Assembly (NCBI RefSeq): GCF_018917865.1
Contig: NZ_JAHLPM010000003.1
Span: 186,001-250,000 of the forward strand
Reading direction: 5' to 3'
DNA: 64,000 nt
DNA from: Tissierella simiarum
GTDB lineage: Bacteria > Bacillota > Clostridia > Tissierellales > Tissierellaceae
In this document: piece by piece, positions 24,608-34,249 of the stretch
Layout: every line of letters begins with the position of its first letter
Numbering within the stretch: position 1 is the stretch's first letter
The notes under the pieces: generated by a model
The model's input: only the letters and a program-made list of their open reading frames with translations
Databases searched by the model: none
Told to the model about the DNA's origin: nothing
Program-made: the position numbers and the translations under genes

Positions 24608-25507
24608 TTGAAAAAGGTAATAGGAATTGACCTTGGAGGGACAAGTATATATGGAGGACTTATTAACGAAAATGGAGAGATTTTAAAAAGATCTGAAAGA
24701 GATACAGAGGCTCAAAAAGGAAGAAAAGAAGTTTTAAAAAGAATAGGAGAGGTAATAAATGAATTAATGGTGGGAGAAACAATAGAAGGAATAGGATTAG
24801 GATCTCCTGGTTTTATAGATGCGGAGCAAGGAAAAGTTTTGTTTTTAGGGGGAAATATTGCTGAATGGACAGGCTTGAATCTAAAGGAAGAATTATCTAA
24901 AGAATTTCCAGAGATACCTATATTTGTAGAAAATGATGCAAATGTAGCAGCTATTTGTGAAGAATGGACTGGAGGAGCTAAAGGTCTAAATAATTTTGTT
25001 ATGCTTACTTTGGGAACAGGAGTTGGGGGAGCCATATATACTAAGAAGGAAGGTATCTGGCATGGAACTAACTATCAAGGAGCAGAATTAGGACATTCTA
25101 TATTATATCCTAATGGAAAGCTATGTGGATGTGGACAAAAGGGTTGTGTAGAACAATATATATCTGGAAATGCAGTAGAAAAATCTTATTTTGAAATGAC
25201 TAAGGAAAAGAAAAGAGGTAAAGAAATATTTAAGAATAGTTTAGAAAATGATATTTGTAAAGAAGTAGTAGATAACTTCGCTAAAGATGTAGCTATTTGT
25301 TTAGTATCTATTAGAAATATCTTCGATCCTCAAGGTGTAGTCATCGGAGGAGGAGTTATAAACTCTAAAGAATATTGGTGGGATAAGATGTTAGCTTATT
25401 ATAAAGACTATTGCAACAATCCCGATGGAATGGATATATTACCAGCAGTATATTTAAACGATGCAGGCATGATTGGAGCAGCTAAAGTTGCATTTGATAG
25501 AATCTAA
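24608..25507 (+). CDS. ROK family sugar kinase
   Basis: ATP-dependent hexose kinase of the ROK family, cytoplasmic. Phosphate 1 motif IGIDLGGTSIYGG is at the start, catalytic Asp is in VENDANVAA, and TLGTGVGGAIY follows. The zinc site has the family pattern ELGHSILYPNGKLCGCGQKG with a following CVEQ. The C-terminal adenosine motif is VVIGGGVI. The length of 299 residues is normal. General glucokinase activity is possible, but the nagZ context makes N-acetylglucosamine (or another amino sugar) a plausible substrate. The start is TTG after AGGGGG. Confidence 0.88.
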   Translation: MKKVIGIDLGGTSIYGGLINENGEILKRSERDTEAQKGRKEVLKRIGEVINELMVGETIEGIGLGSPGFIDAEQGKVLFLGGNIAEWTGLNLKEELSKEFPEIPIFVENDANVAAICEEWTGGAKGLNNFVMLTLGTGVGGAIYTKKEGIWHGTNYQGAELGHSILYPNGKLCGCGQKGCVEQYISGNAVEKSYFEMTKEKKRGKEIFKNSLENDICKEVVDNFAKDVAICLVSIRNIFDPQGVVIGGGVINSKEYWWDKMLAYYKDYCNNPDGMDILPAVYLNDAGMIGAAKVAFDRI

Positions 25508-25559
25508 AGGGGAGATTATTCTTCCCTTAAGTTATAGTTAAATATAAAGAGGTGGATTT

Positions 25560-28500
25560 ATGGGGGAAAGAATAGCTTATTTAGGACCGTCTAACAATAA
25601 TAAAAAGGAAGAGCTTTTTCAGAAATCAATAGACTATTTAAAAAATAATAAAGGAGATAAATTTTGTTATTTGCTGCCAAATGGAAAATTGTTAGATAAT
25701 TATAGGAAACGGTTTATAGATATATTGGAAAAATCCTTTGAGATAAATTTATTTACCTTTGATGATATTGTAGATGAGGTTATAAAAGATAAGTTTTTCT
25801 TGAATATAAAAGATCCAATTAAGGATATTATCATTAAAAATATTTTAAACGATTTAGTATTAGATAATCATATTACATATTATAGAGATTTTATTCATAT
25901 GGAAGGTTTCATAAAAAGCATAAGCAATATCATTGGTGAAATAAAAAGGTCTTTAATCTATCCTGAAGATTTTTTAATCAATAGTCCAGATAGTCCATTT
26001 TATAAAGAAATAGGAAAAGTATATAGAGAATATGAAAGACACCTTCTTGAAAATAATCTTGTAGATAGAGAAGGAAATTACTTTGAAAGTTTATCCTTGC
26101 TTAAAGAAAGTCATGACTTTTTTAAAGACTTAGATTTTGTAATAATAGATGAATTTTATGATTTTAGACCTATGGAAATAGCTATTTTAAAGGAATTATG
26201 TAAAACTAATATTAGTATATATATAAATATGCCCTTTGAAATGGAGAATAGATTATCTAACTTAGAAAAAACTCTTAGTACTTTAAAAAATATAGGATTT
26301 CAAATAGAATCTGTAAAGAAAGAACAATTTAATTTGTTTGAAACTATTAGTTTTAATTTATTTAGTAATAAAAATGTAAAGCTAGATTTTACAGATAAAA
26401 TAAGAATTATAAAAGCTCCTTATAAGTACTTAGAGCTAAAGAGAATATTTGAAGAAGTAAAAAGATTTAACAGTGAAGGAGTATTTCTAAAAGAAATGGC
26501 TTTAGTTTTATTAAATGAAGACTATTTAAAACCTATTTTTAAAGTAGCTAAAGAAGAGAAAATGCCCCTAAATTTAAATAAAGATATTGCTTTAGCTGAA
26601 ATACCATTGATTAAAGAGTTCTTATGTATTTTAGAAGCTAAATTAAATAGATATACAAAAAATAGTATAATAAATAGAGTTAAATCTAGCTATTTTTCTC
26701 TTATAGATACTAAAATAAGGAATGAAGTTGAATATATTATTAGAAAGCAAAGATTTAATACCTTAGAAGAACTAATGACAAATATAGAAGAAGAGCAATC
26801 ATTAAATATGCCTTTTGACTATATCAGTCTTATAAAGAATATGAATGAGAAACTTCAAGAGGAATACAGTAATATTTTAGATAAAGCTACGGTAAATGAG
26901 TATAGTGAATTATTTTTGAAAATTATAGACCAATATTCAGTAGAAGATAATTTATTAGAAAGATATAAAGAAATGGGAGGTTATAATTTACTATATAGAG
27001 ATTTAACTGCTTTAAATAAATTAAAAGAACTCATAAATACTTTAACAAATCAGTTAAATTTAATAGTAAAAGAAATTACATTATTGGATTATTATAATGC
27101 TTTAAAATTTTATCTAGAAAAGGAAACTATTATAGAAATTCAAGGAAATGAAAATGGATTAAACGTATTAACACCTATTAATGGAAGAGGACTTAAGTAT
27201 AAAATAGTATTCATAGCAGGACTATCTCAAGAAAACTATCCTTCATTAAAAGACGAAAATTTTTTCTTTAATGAAGACAATTATATAGTGCAGAAAAAAA
27301 TGGGGTTAGATGTAAAAGATTATTATGAAAAAATAAATAATGAAGTCTTAAAATTTTCAAGCGTGATTTCTTCTTGTGATGGAATTCTCTATTTATCTTA
27401 TTGCGAAAGTTCTAGCGATGAAGGAAAAGATATTCCTTCTATGTTTTTAGAGGAAATATTAAGCTTTTTTGAAGAAGAAAAAACAAGAACTATTAATGTA
27501 GACATGGACTATTTATTAAAGAATAATATTGATGAAATAACTACTAAAAAAGATTTTTCTAATTATTTGTTATTTAATTATTATAAAGGAGAAGGTAGCT
27601 TAGAAGATTATTTTTATATTCATAATTATTTAGATAAAGATAAGTTAAAAGTAATAAACGACAAAATATACTGTGAAGCAGAACGATATAAAGATGCTTT
27701 CAATCAATATAATGGTTTATTAGATGATGAAAATATTAAGAAGGATATTCGAAATCTGCACAAAGATAAAATATATTCAAATACCTATTTAGAATCTTAT
27801 GCAAAATGTCCTTATTATTTTCTATTAAACAATTTACTCGAAGTAGATGAAATAGAAAAAACTTTTGAATATTATAGTCCTATAGATATGGGAAATGTCT
27901 ATCATAAAGTTTTAAGACAGTATTATTTAACTTTTAAGGAAGAAATAACTGATCATGTATCTGGAAAGGAAGTATTCATTGTTGAAGAAACTTTAGACTA
28001 TCTATTAGCCTTAGTACAAAAAAATTGTAGGATGATAGGAATAAACACAGAGCAAAGAATGGGAGAACTTATATTAGAAAATACCTTCGATAGACTTAAG
28101 GAATTTATAGAAAAGGATATTGATAGATTGACTAATGGAAAAGAGAAACTAATTCCAATGGATTTTGAAGTAGAATTTGGCAGAGACTCTACCTTTGAAA
28201 TTGAAATTAATGGGGAAAAAATTAAATTAGCGGGAGTTATAGATAGAGTAGATAAGTCTTTAAAGGATAATAAATATGTAATTATAGACTACAAAAGTAG
28301 TGACTTTGGATTAAGGGATATAGAGGATATTAAAAAAGGTCTTTCATTACAGCTACCAATATATATTATGTCTCAGCACAATAAAGATGTAGTAGCAGCA
28401 GCTTATGGAACATTGTCTAAAGGAAGCTTTGATATTAAATTAGGTTTAATAGACGAAACAAAATTAATTATAAAGCGAAACAAAGGGGCTTTAAATAAAG

Positions 28501-28658
28501 AGGAATGGGACAATCTTATAGATATTACAAAGAAGAAAATTATAGAGTTTAGAGAAGGAATACTTAATGGAGACTTTTCTATTAACCCTTTAGAGTGTTC
28601 TAGTTATTGTATTTATAAAAATATTTGTAGATATAAAGATGCATTGGAGGTGGAATAG
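25560..28658 (+). CDS. AddB/RexB-like nuclease subunit of a double-strand-break repair complex
   Basis: A 1032-residue protein matching the AddB (RexB) subunit of AddAB helicase-nucleases, which process DNA ends for recombination. The N-terminal helicase-like region has a degenerate Walker A: YLGPSNNNKKEEL at residues 7-19 lacks GKS/T, as in RexB. The C-terminal PD-(D/E)xK nuclease has GVIDRVD and VIIDYKSSD (Asp910, Lys912). Four cysteines (750, then 1013, 1017 and 1023 as C-x3-C-x5-C) form the iron-sulfur clasp of AddB nucleases. The helicase partner is encoded at 29992. RBS AGAGGTGG. Confidence 0.85.
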   Translation: MGERIAYLGPSNNNKKEELFQKSIDYLKNNKGDKFCYLLPNGKLLDNYRKRFIDILEKSFEINLFTFDDIVDEVIKDKFFLNIKDPIKDIIIKNILNDLVLDNHITYYRDFIHMEGFIKSISNIIGEIKRSLIYPEDFLINSPDSPFYKEIGKVYREYERHLLENNLVDREGNYFESLSLLKESHDFFKDLDFVIIDEFYDFRPMEIAILKELCKTNISIYINMPFEMENRLSNLEKTLSTLKNIGFQIESVKKEQFNLFETISFNLFSNKNVKLDFTDKIRIIKAPYKYLELKRIFEEVKRFNSEGVFLKEMALVLLNEDYLKPIFKVAKEEKMPLNLNKDIALAEIPLIKEFLCILEAKLNRYTKNSIINRVKSSYFSLIDTKIRNEVEYIIRKQRFNTLEELMTNIEEEQSLNMPFDYISLIKNMNEKLQEEYSNILDKATVNEYSELFLKIIDQYSVEDNLLERYKEMGGYNLLYRDLTALNKLKELINTLTNQLNLIVKEITLLDYYNALKFYLEKETIIEIQGNENGLNVLTPINGRGLKYKIVFIAGLSQENYPSLKDENFFFNEDNYIVQKKMGLDVKDYYEKINNEVLKFSSVISSCDGILYLSYCESSSDEGKDIPSMFLEEILSFFEEEKTRTINVDMDYLLKNNIDEITTKKDFSNYLLFNYYKGEGSLEDYFYIHNYLDKDKLKVINDKIYCEAERYKDAFNQYNGLLDDENIKKDIRNLHKDKIYSNTYLESYAKCPYYFLLNNLLEVDEIEKTFEYYSPIDMGNVYHKVLRQYYLTFKEEITDHVSGKEVFIVEETLDYLLALVQKNCRMIGINTEQRMGELILENTFDRLKEFIEKDIDRLTNGKEKLIPMDFEVEFGRDSTFEIEINGEKIKLAGVIDRVDKSLKDNKYVIIDYKSSDFGLRDIEDIKKGLSLQLPIYIMSQHNKDVVAAAYGTLSKGSFDIKLGLIDETKLIIKRNKGALNKEEWDNLIDITKKKIIEFREGILNGDFSINPLECSSYCIYKNICRYKDALEVE

Positions 28659-28712
28659 TGGATTATGTATTGATTAATTAAAGCTTATAAAAGTGAGGTA
28701 GGGGGATTAATA

Positions 28713-29711
28713 ATGAAGAAAAGAATTATAATGCTATTACTTTTTGTCATTATTATTGGTATGCTTGTGGGATGTGAAAAAGAGACCTCTAAATTAGAAG
28801 ATGAATTTGAATCAAACGTAATTCTCATGGATAAAGAAATAAAGGAATATATTGAGAAAGCTAAAAGCGAAAAACTTGATACGGATAAATCTAGAGAACT
28901 GTACAATAGGACAGTACTAGCACCTATATTTGGTACGGAAAATGTAAGTCAAGAATACTTAGATAAAAATAATTTTCCAAGCTATATTATAGGTTATGAA
29001 GAATTAGAGAATCTAGTAGATGTTTTAGCTGAAGAGGATGCAGTTGGTATTGTAGAGAAAGCATTGAAAAAATCTAAAGAATATTTTCCATTAGATGAAG
29101 AAGTAAAAGTTTATATATTACCTTCTAAAGATCGATCACAGTGGGATATAGAGTATGATACAGGAATTAATGCCTCTACTTCATTACAAGATCAAAATAG
29201 AGCAATAATCATTTCTATAAATCCTATTATAGGAGAATGGAAATCAAAGATTCCTAGAACCGTAGCTCATGAATATCATCATATGGTATGGGGATCTAGA
29301 AATTTTGTAAGTGAGGAGCAAAAAGGAAAAAAATGGGCTTTAATAGATTGGCTAATATGTGAGGGAAAGGCAGATGTCTTTGCAGATATAATTTATCCAG
29401 ATATAGAAGCTTCATATTTATCTTCTCTATACTATCAATATTATTGGACGGAGTTAGGATATGACGAAAAGCAAATATGGAATAAGATTAAGCCATATCT
29501 TAATAATACCGATTATGACTATTATAGTAAAGTAATGTTTGGAGACTATTTAGAATTTCCAAGAAATGCAGGTTATAAAATAGGATACAATATAATGCAA
29601 GGATTTATAAAAAACAATCCTGATGTTAGTATTGAAGATTGGACTAGTATGGATGCTAAAGAGATTTTAGAGAAAAGTGGGTATGAGGAAAGATTTCAAA
29701 ATAGTAATTGA
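28713..29711 (+). CDS. DUF2268-type putative zinc metalloprotease lipoprotein
   Basis: A 332-residue lipoprotein. The signal peptide ends in GMLVGC (Cys about 21), placing it on the outer face of the membrane. The DUF2268 domain carries the zincin motif HEYHH (His186, Glu187, His190) in TVAHEYHHMVWG. A likely third ligand lies in LICEGKADVFAD about 30 residues later. Proteins of this family are predicted zinc-dependent proteases with unknown substrates. RBS GGTAGGGGG precedes the ATG. It lies between the addB-like and addA-like genes although its function appears unrelated, so it looks like an insertion into that locus. Confidence 0.82.
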   Translation: MKKRIIMLLLFVIIIGMLVGCEKETSKLEDEFESNVILMDKEIKEYIEKAKSEKLDTDKSRELYNRTVLAPIFGTENVSQEYLDKNNFPSYIIGYEELENLVDVLAEEDAVGIVEKALKKSKEYFPLDEEVKVYILPSKDRSQWDIEYDTGINASTSLQDQNRAIIISINPIIGEWKSKIPRTVAHEYHHMVWGSRNFVSEEQKGKKWALIDWLICEGKADVFADIIYPDIEASYLSSLYYQYYWTELGYDEKQIWNKIKPYLNNTDYDYYSKVMFGDYLEFPRNAGYKIGYNIMQGFIKNNPDVSIEDWTSMDAKEILEKSGYEERFQNSN

Positions 29712-29875
29712 TAGAACTATGTTTATATTGAGGTTATATATATTCGATATTGCTATACTTGTTACATATAGTTAAAATATTTTAACTAAGTTAACCTCTT
29801 ATTTTTTAACACTACATAAAATGATTCTATACATATTTACCGTACAGATTACCCTAATTACTAAAAGAATAAGTT

Positions 29876-29952
29876 ATATTAAGCTCCTTAATATATTTGC
29901 TAAATAAAATATGATATACTATTTAAAGAGGAATGAGGATTCCTCTTTTTTT
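29876..29952 (+). terminator. Hairpins and terminator upstream of the addA-like gene
   Basis: ATATTAAG-CTC-CTTAATAT (29876-29894) is a perfect inverted repeat. An extended -10 element, TGATATACT, lies at 29912-29920. A strong terminator follows: AAAGAGGAA (29925-29933), loop TGAGGA, TTCCTCTTT and seven Ts (to 29952). A transcript begun at that -10 would start inside the terminator stem. The rest of 29712-29991 shows only further AT-rich hairpins, including GAGGTTA paired with TAACCTC near 29806. Confidence 0.65.
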
Positions 29953-29991
29953 AATATAATAAGGTAAGAAACACGTATTGGAGGTGGAATA

Positions 29992-32900
29992 ATGGAGGAA
30001 ATAAATCCTCAAGAAATAGCCATTACCACTATAGATAAAAATATAGCTGTTAATGCTGGGGCAGGAACAGGTAAGACTAAAGTGTTAACTGAAAGATTTG
30101 TTTATATATTAGAAAATGGAGATTTAGAAGAATATAGAGAAGTTGAATCTATAGTTGCTATTACTTTCACCAAAAAGGCCACCCAAGAGATGATGGACAG
30201 AATAAGAAAAGAAATAAGAAAAAACTTTAATAAAGATCCTAAGTGGAGAAGATTTTATAGGGATATGGAGAAAGCTAATATATCTACTATCCATAGTTTC
30301 TGTTCTAAAATACTAAGGGAAAATATCTTGGAGGCTAAAATAGATCCTTTATTTACTGTATTGGATGATTATACTTCTTCTAAACTTTTAAAGGAAGCTG
30401 CAATAGAAGAATTAAGAAAGGGTATAGAAGAAGATGAAAGAGTTTATTTAATGCTTAGAGTATTTAAAGAAAACCAAATAAGTAAATTGGCTAAGGACTT
30501 TATTCAAGCATATAATTTAATAAGAACTGTAGGACTAGACTTTTCTCAAGTAAAAGATATGACACTGGCGTACATTGATACCTTTAAAATAACTGAAGAA
30601 GATATTTCCTTTATAAAAGATACTTTTATTTATCTTATGGATAGATTACCTAAAAATTCTAGTATCTATAAGCTAAGAGACGACCCAATTTGGATAAAGT
30701 TTTTTGAGAAAGATTATGGAGAAGAAGAGCTTTTTTATATTCTAGAATATCTTCAAGGTAAAATAGGATCAAGTACAAAAGAGCCAGAGCATACGAATAA
30801 GTTGAAAATGGCTTTAGAAAAAACTGCATTAGCAAAAGAAAAGGAAAATAAATGGATTTATGAAACTATTTTAGACCTTCTTATAAACATAGATAAAAAT
30901 TATACATTAAGGAAAAATGAAGTTAGTGGATTGGATTATGATGATCTTCAAATAATAGTTTTAAATTTATTGAAGAATGACAGTATAAGGAAAAAATATC
31001 AGAATAAGTTTAGATATATTATGATTGATGAATTTCAGGATACAAATGAATTACAAAAGAAAATCTTTTATAAATTGGCTACTGTAGAAGAAAAATTAGA
31101 TAAATCTAATCTTTTTGTAGTAGGAGATCCAAAACAATCAATATATGGTTTTAGAGGAGCAGATTTAGATGTATTTTATGATGTCATATTAGATGTTAAA
31201 GAAACATCTAATATGAATTCTATAACTTTACAGAAGAATTATAGAACAGTAAATACGGTGTTAAACTTTATAAACAACATTTTTAGTCAAGTAATGGGAG
31301 ATGGATACAATGAACTAAAAGAATATCATGTATCAAATAATAAAATTGACGTAGAAATTATTGAAAAAGTAGATTTAGAAATACCTTCTAATATGAGTAA
31401 AAAAGACTATTCTACATATTATGAAAGTCGGATGATAGCCAAAAGAATAAAGGAATTGGTAAGTAAAGGAGAATTTAAATATAGAGATTTTGCCATGCTT
31501 TTTAGAGCATCTACTAAAAGTCATATATACGAAGAAGCTTTAAAAGAATATGGTATTCCTTATTATAACTTAGGAGGAAAGGGATATTTTTGTAAGCAAG
31601 AAGTATTAGATTTAATAAATGGATTAAAGGCTATAAGTAACCCCTTTGATACTATTGCCAATATTGGATTTTTACGAAGTCCTATGGTTGGCATGGCTGA
31701 TACAACTATATATTGGTTATTAAGGGAGAAAGAAAATACTCTTTATAAAACTATGCATAAAGAAATTTCTTTCTTAGGCGAAGAAGAAAAGGGAAAGATT
31801 AGGAAAACAAGAGAATTGCTAAGTACTTTTTATAATAAAAAGACCATATATAATATTAGTGATATAATAGAAGATTTAATTGAGACGACTTGCTATTTAG
31901 AAATTTTACTTTTACAGCAAGGAGGAAAGCAATCTGTAGCTAATATTTATAAATTTATAGAAATAGCAGAGGAATATGAGAAGATCAACGGAGGAACTTT
32001 TGAGGATTTCATGGTTTATATTGAAGAGATTAGAGATAATAATGAATCACAGGCTAAAGTTGAATCTGAAGATGCAGATGTAGTTAAGATACTAACTATA
32101 CATAAATCTAAAGGGCTTCAGTTTCCTGTAGTAATTATCCCTCAAATGTCTAGTGATAATAAAGGAATATATTCTAGTATTTTATTTCACAAAGAAAAGG
32201 GTATAGGATTAAGGACTGATAATAATAGGGCTTTGTATGACGAAATCAGAAGAGATATGGAGAAAAAAGAATTTGAAGAAAGTAAAAGAATTCTTTATGT
32301 AGCTATGACTAGAGCAGAAAAGATGCTAATAATAGGCAATCAAGGCAAGGATAATGGGTTTAAAAAATTAATAAAGGATTTTTTAGATCCTAAGGATTAT
32401 AGACTTATTAGTGAGATCGATATTGAAAAGGAAGAATATATACCTATTAAAACTATTGACGATAAATTTACTAAAAAGGAGAAAAGGGATTGTGAAAAAA
32501 TTCCTTTATTATATGAAATTTCAGGATATAATGAGAGAATGATTAATAGCCATAGTATATCTCAATATCTAAGTTTCTTAGACTGTAAAAGAAGGTTTTA
32601 TATAGATTACTATAGAAAGATGCCATCTATTATAGAAGAAGATCAAATGGAGAATCAAAATGTTTTTTTAAAGGGCATAGATAAAGGGAATATTATCCAT
32701 AGGTTTTGTCAGTACTATAGATTGGGATTAGATGAAAATATTTTAATTAGAAAAGTGTGTAAATCCTTTGGTTTTAATTATAATGAAGAACTTAAATTAT
32801 TGTTAGATCCTTATATAAAAAACTATATCAATCTTTATAGAGAAGATTATGATGAGTTTTTTGTAGAAAAACCTTTCTATATTAAAGTTGGAAATTCTCA

Positions 32901-33261
32901 TATAACAGGAATAATAGATAGAATAAATATTAAAGATGGAAAAGCAGAAATAGTTGACTTTAAAACTAATAGAGTATATAACAAAAATAAACTAATTAAA
33001 AAGTATAAACCTCAGATGCTTCTTTATGCTTATGTAGTAAAGGAAATAATGGATATAAGCGTAGATAAGGCTAAGATTTTGTTTCTAGAAAACGGAGATT
33101 CTGAGGATGTTTTAATTGAAGAAGAGAAGCTTTTGAATAATTTAAATAATATCCAGCAATTTATTGATTTTGTATCAATTAATAATAATATACTAGATTA
33201 TGAGAAAAGCAAAAAATGCAGTGATTATTGTGAATATAAGAGTTTATGTAGTATAGAATAA
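29992..33261 (+). CDS. AddA-like UvrD helicase with C-terminal Fe-S PD-(D/E)xK nuclease
   Basis: A 1089-residue SF1A helicase-nuclease, the partner of the AddB-like protein, shorter than typical AddA (about 1200). Walker A is AGAGTGKT (22-29), followed by AITFTKKATQEM. Walker B is YIMIDEFQDT, with GDPKQSIYGFRGAD, ILTIHKSKGLQFP (motif V region) and LYVAMTRAE (motif VI). The nuclease domain has ITGIIDRI and IVDFKTNR (Asp989, Lys991). Unlike classical AddA, it also has four cysteines in AddB-like spacing (865, then 1076, 1080, 1086), suggesting its own iron-sulfur cluster. ATG after GGAGGTGG. Confidence 0.87.
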   Translation: MEEINPQEIAITTIDKNIAVNAGAGTGKTKVLTERFVYILENGDLEEYREVESIVAITFTKKATQEMMDRIRKEIRKNFNKDPKWRRFYRDMEKANISTIHSFCSKILRENILEAKIDPLFTVLDDYTSSKLLKEAAIEELRKGIEEDERVYLMLRVFKENQISKLAKDFIQAYNLIRTVGLDFSQVKDMTLAYIDTFKITEEDISFIKDTFIYLMDRLPKNSSIYKLRDDPIWIKFFEKDYGEEELFYILEYLQGKIGSSTKEPEHTNKLKMALEKTALAKEKENKWIYETILDLLINIDKNYTLRKNEVSGLDYDDLQIIVLNLLKNDSIRKKYQNKFRYIMIDEFQDTNELQKKIFYKLATVEEKLDKSNLFVVGDPKQSIYGFRGADLDVFYDVILDVKETSNMNSITLQKNYRTVNTVLNFINNIFSQVMGDGYNELKEYHVSNNKIDVEIIEKVDLEIPSNMSKKDYSTYYESRMIAKRIKELVSKGEFKYRDFAMLFRASTKSHIYEEALKEYGIPYYNLGGKGYFCKQEVLDLINGLKAISNPFDTIANIGFLRSPMVGMADTTIYWLLREKENTLYKTMHKEISFLGEEEKGKIRKTRELLSTFYNKKTIYNISDIIEDLIETTCYLEILLLQQGGKQSVANIYKFIEIAEEYEKINGGTFEDFMVYIEEIRDNNESQAKVESEDADVVKILTIHKSKGLQFPVVIIPQMSSDNKGIYSSILFHKEKGIGLRTDNNRALYDEIRRDMEKKEFEESKRILYVAMTRAEKMLIIGNQGKDNGFKKLIKDFLDPKDYRLISEIDIEKEEYIPIKTIDDKFTKKEKRDCEKIPLLYEISGYNERMINSHSISQYLSFLDCKRRFYIDYYRKMPSIIEEDQMENQNVFLKGIDKGNIIHRFCQYYRLGLDENILIRKVCKSFGFNYNEELKLLLDPYIKNYINLYREDYDEFFVEKPFYIKVGNSHITGIIDRINIKDGKAEIVDFKTNRVYNKNKLIKKYKPQMLLYAYVVKEIMDISVDKAKILFLENGDSEDVLIEEEKLLNNLNNIQQFIDFVSINNNILDYEKSKKCSDYCEYKSLCSIE

Positions 33262-33273
33262 GGGGGATTCTTT

Positions 33274-34101
33274 ATGTCAGAGTATTTAAAAGTTCGAGAT
33301 GGTGTAGAATTATATTATAAAAAAAATATACCAGATGAAGCTAAAGCTATTATAATATTAAATCATGGTTTTGCTGAGCACTTAGATAGATATGATTATG
33401 TAGCAGAGAAATTAGTAAAAGCGAATTATGGAGTATATAGATATGATTTACGAGGACATGGAAGAACGAAGGGTGAGAAGGGGCATATTAATTCTTATGT
33501 AGATTTTATTGAAGATTGTAATGAAATGGTGGATCTAGCTAAAAAAGAATATAAAGATTTACCTCTATTTATGCTGGGACATAGTATGGGAGGCTTTATT
33601 ACTTGCCTATACGGCTTAACTTATTCCAATAAGCTAAAGGGGCAAATATTTTCTGGCGCAGCTGTAAAAACATTACCTCCAGCTAGAGGAATAAAAGGAT
33701 ATTTATTTGAATTTGCAAATTTATTTGTTCCAAAATTGAAAGTTGAAAATAAACTTTCTAATAATATTTGTAGCGTAGAAGAGGTAGTAAAAGATTATGA
33801 AAAAGATCATTTAATATTAAAAGAGGCTACTTTAAACTTTTATGTTCAATTTTTAGTTAAAGGAAGCAGATTTATAAAGAAAAATATAACAAATTATAAA
33901 TATCCATGCTTTATAACTCAAGGTGAAAAAGACAATATAGTACCAAAGGATACTGCTGTTTACCTTTATAATAATATATCTTCAGCAGATAAAGAAATTA
34001 AAATATATGATAATCTTTACCATGAGATTTTAAATGAAAATGAGAAAGATGAAATTATACAAGATATGGTTGGATGGTTGGATAAAAGAGTGAACGGTTA
34101 A
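33274..34101 (+). CDS. Alpha/beta hydrolase, lysophospholipase / monoacylglycerol lipase type
   Basis: A 275-residue serine hydrolase of the COG2267 (PldB-like) group, probably acting on monoacylglycerols or lysophospholipids in the cytoplasm. The oxyanion region is LNHGFAEHLDRYD, the nucleophile is Ser104 in GHSMGG, the acid is in GEKDNIVP and the His is in LYHEIL. YDLRGHGRTKG is typical of monoacylglycerol lipases. No signal peptide. RBS AAGGGGG. It follows the addA-like gene by 12 bases and may share its transcript. Confidence 0.85.
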   Translation: MSEYLKVRDGVELYYKKNIPDEAKAIIILNHGFAEHLDRYDYVAEKLVKANYGVYRYDLRGHGRTKGEKGHINSYVDFIEDCNEMVDLAKKEYKDLPLFMLGHSMGGFITCLYGLTYSNKLKGQIFSGAAVKTLPPARGIKGYLFEFANLFVPKLKVENKLSNNICSVEEVVKDYEKDHLILKEATLNFYVQFLVKGSRFIKKNITNYKYPCFITQGEKDNIVPKDTAVYLYNNISSADKEIKIYDNLYHEILNENEKDEIIQDMVGWLDKRVNG

Positions 34102-34249
34102 AGTAATAATTATGAAATATCGACAAAAAGTCTTTTATGTTTTATACTTTAGTGTAAGAACATAGACATAATAGAATTTACTAAAAAATAGATAATAAAT
34201 AATAAAAAGAAATTAGGAACTATTGGATAGAAGAAATGAGGTGTTTACA

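Noticed and set aside
24712-25035. Minus-strand open frame inside the ROK kinase gene
   Set aside because: Composition is that of an antisense shadow, rich in Pro and Ser, and it overlaps conserved kinase motifs.
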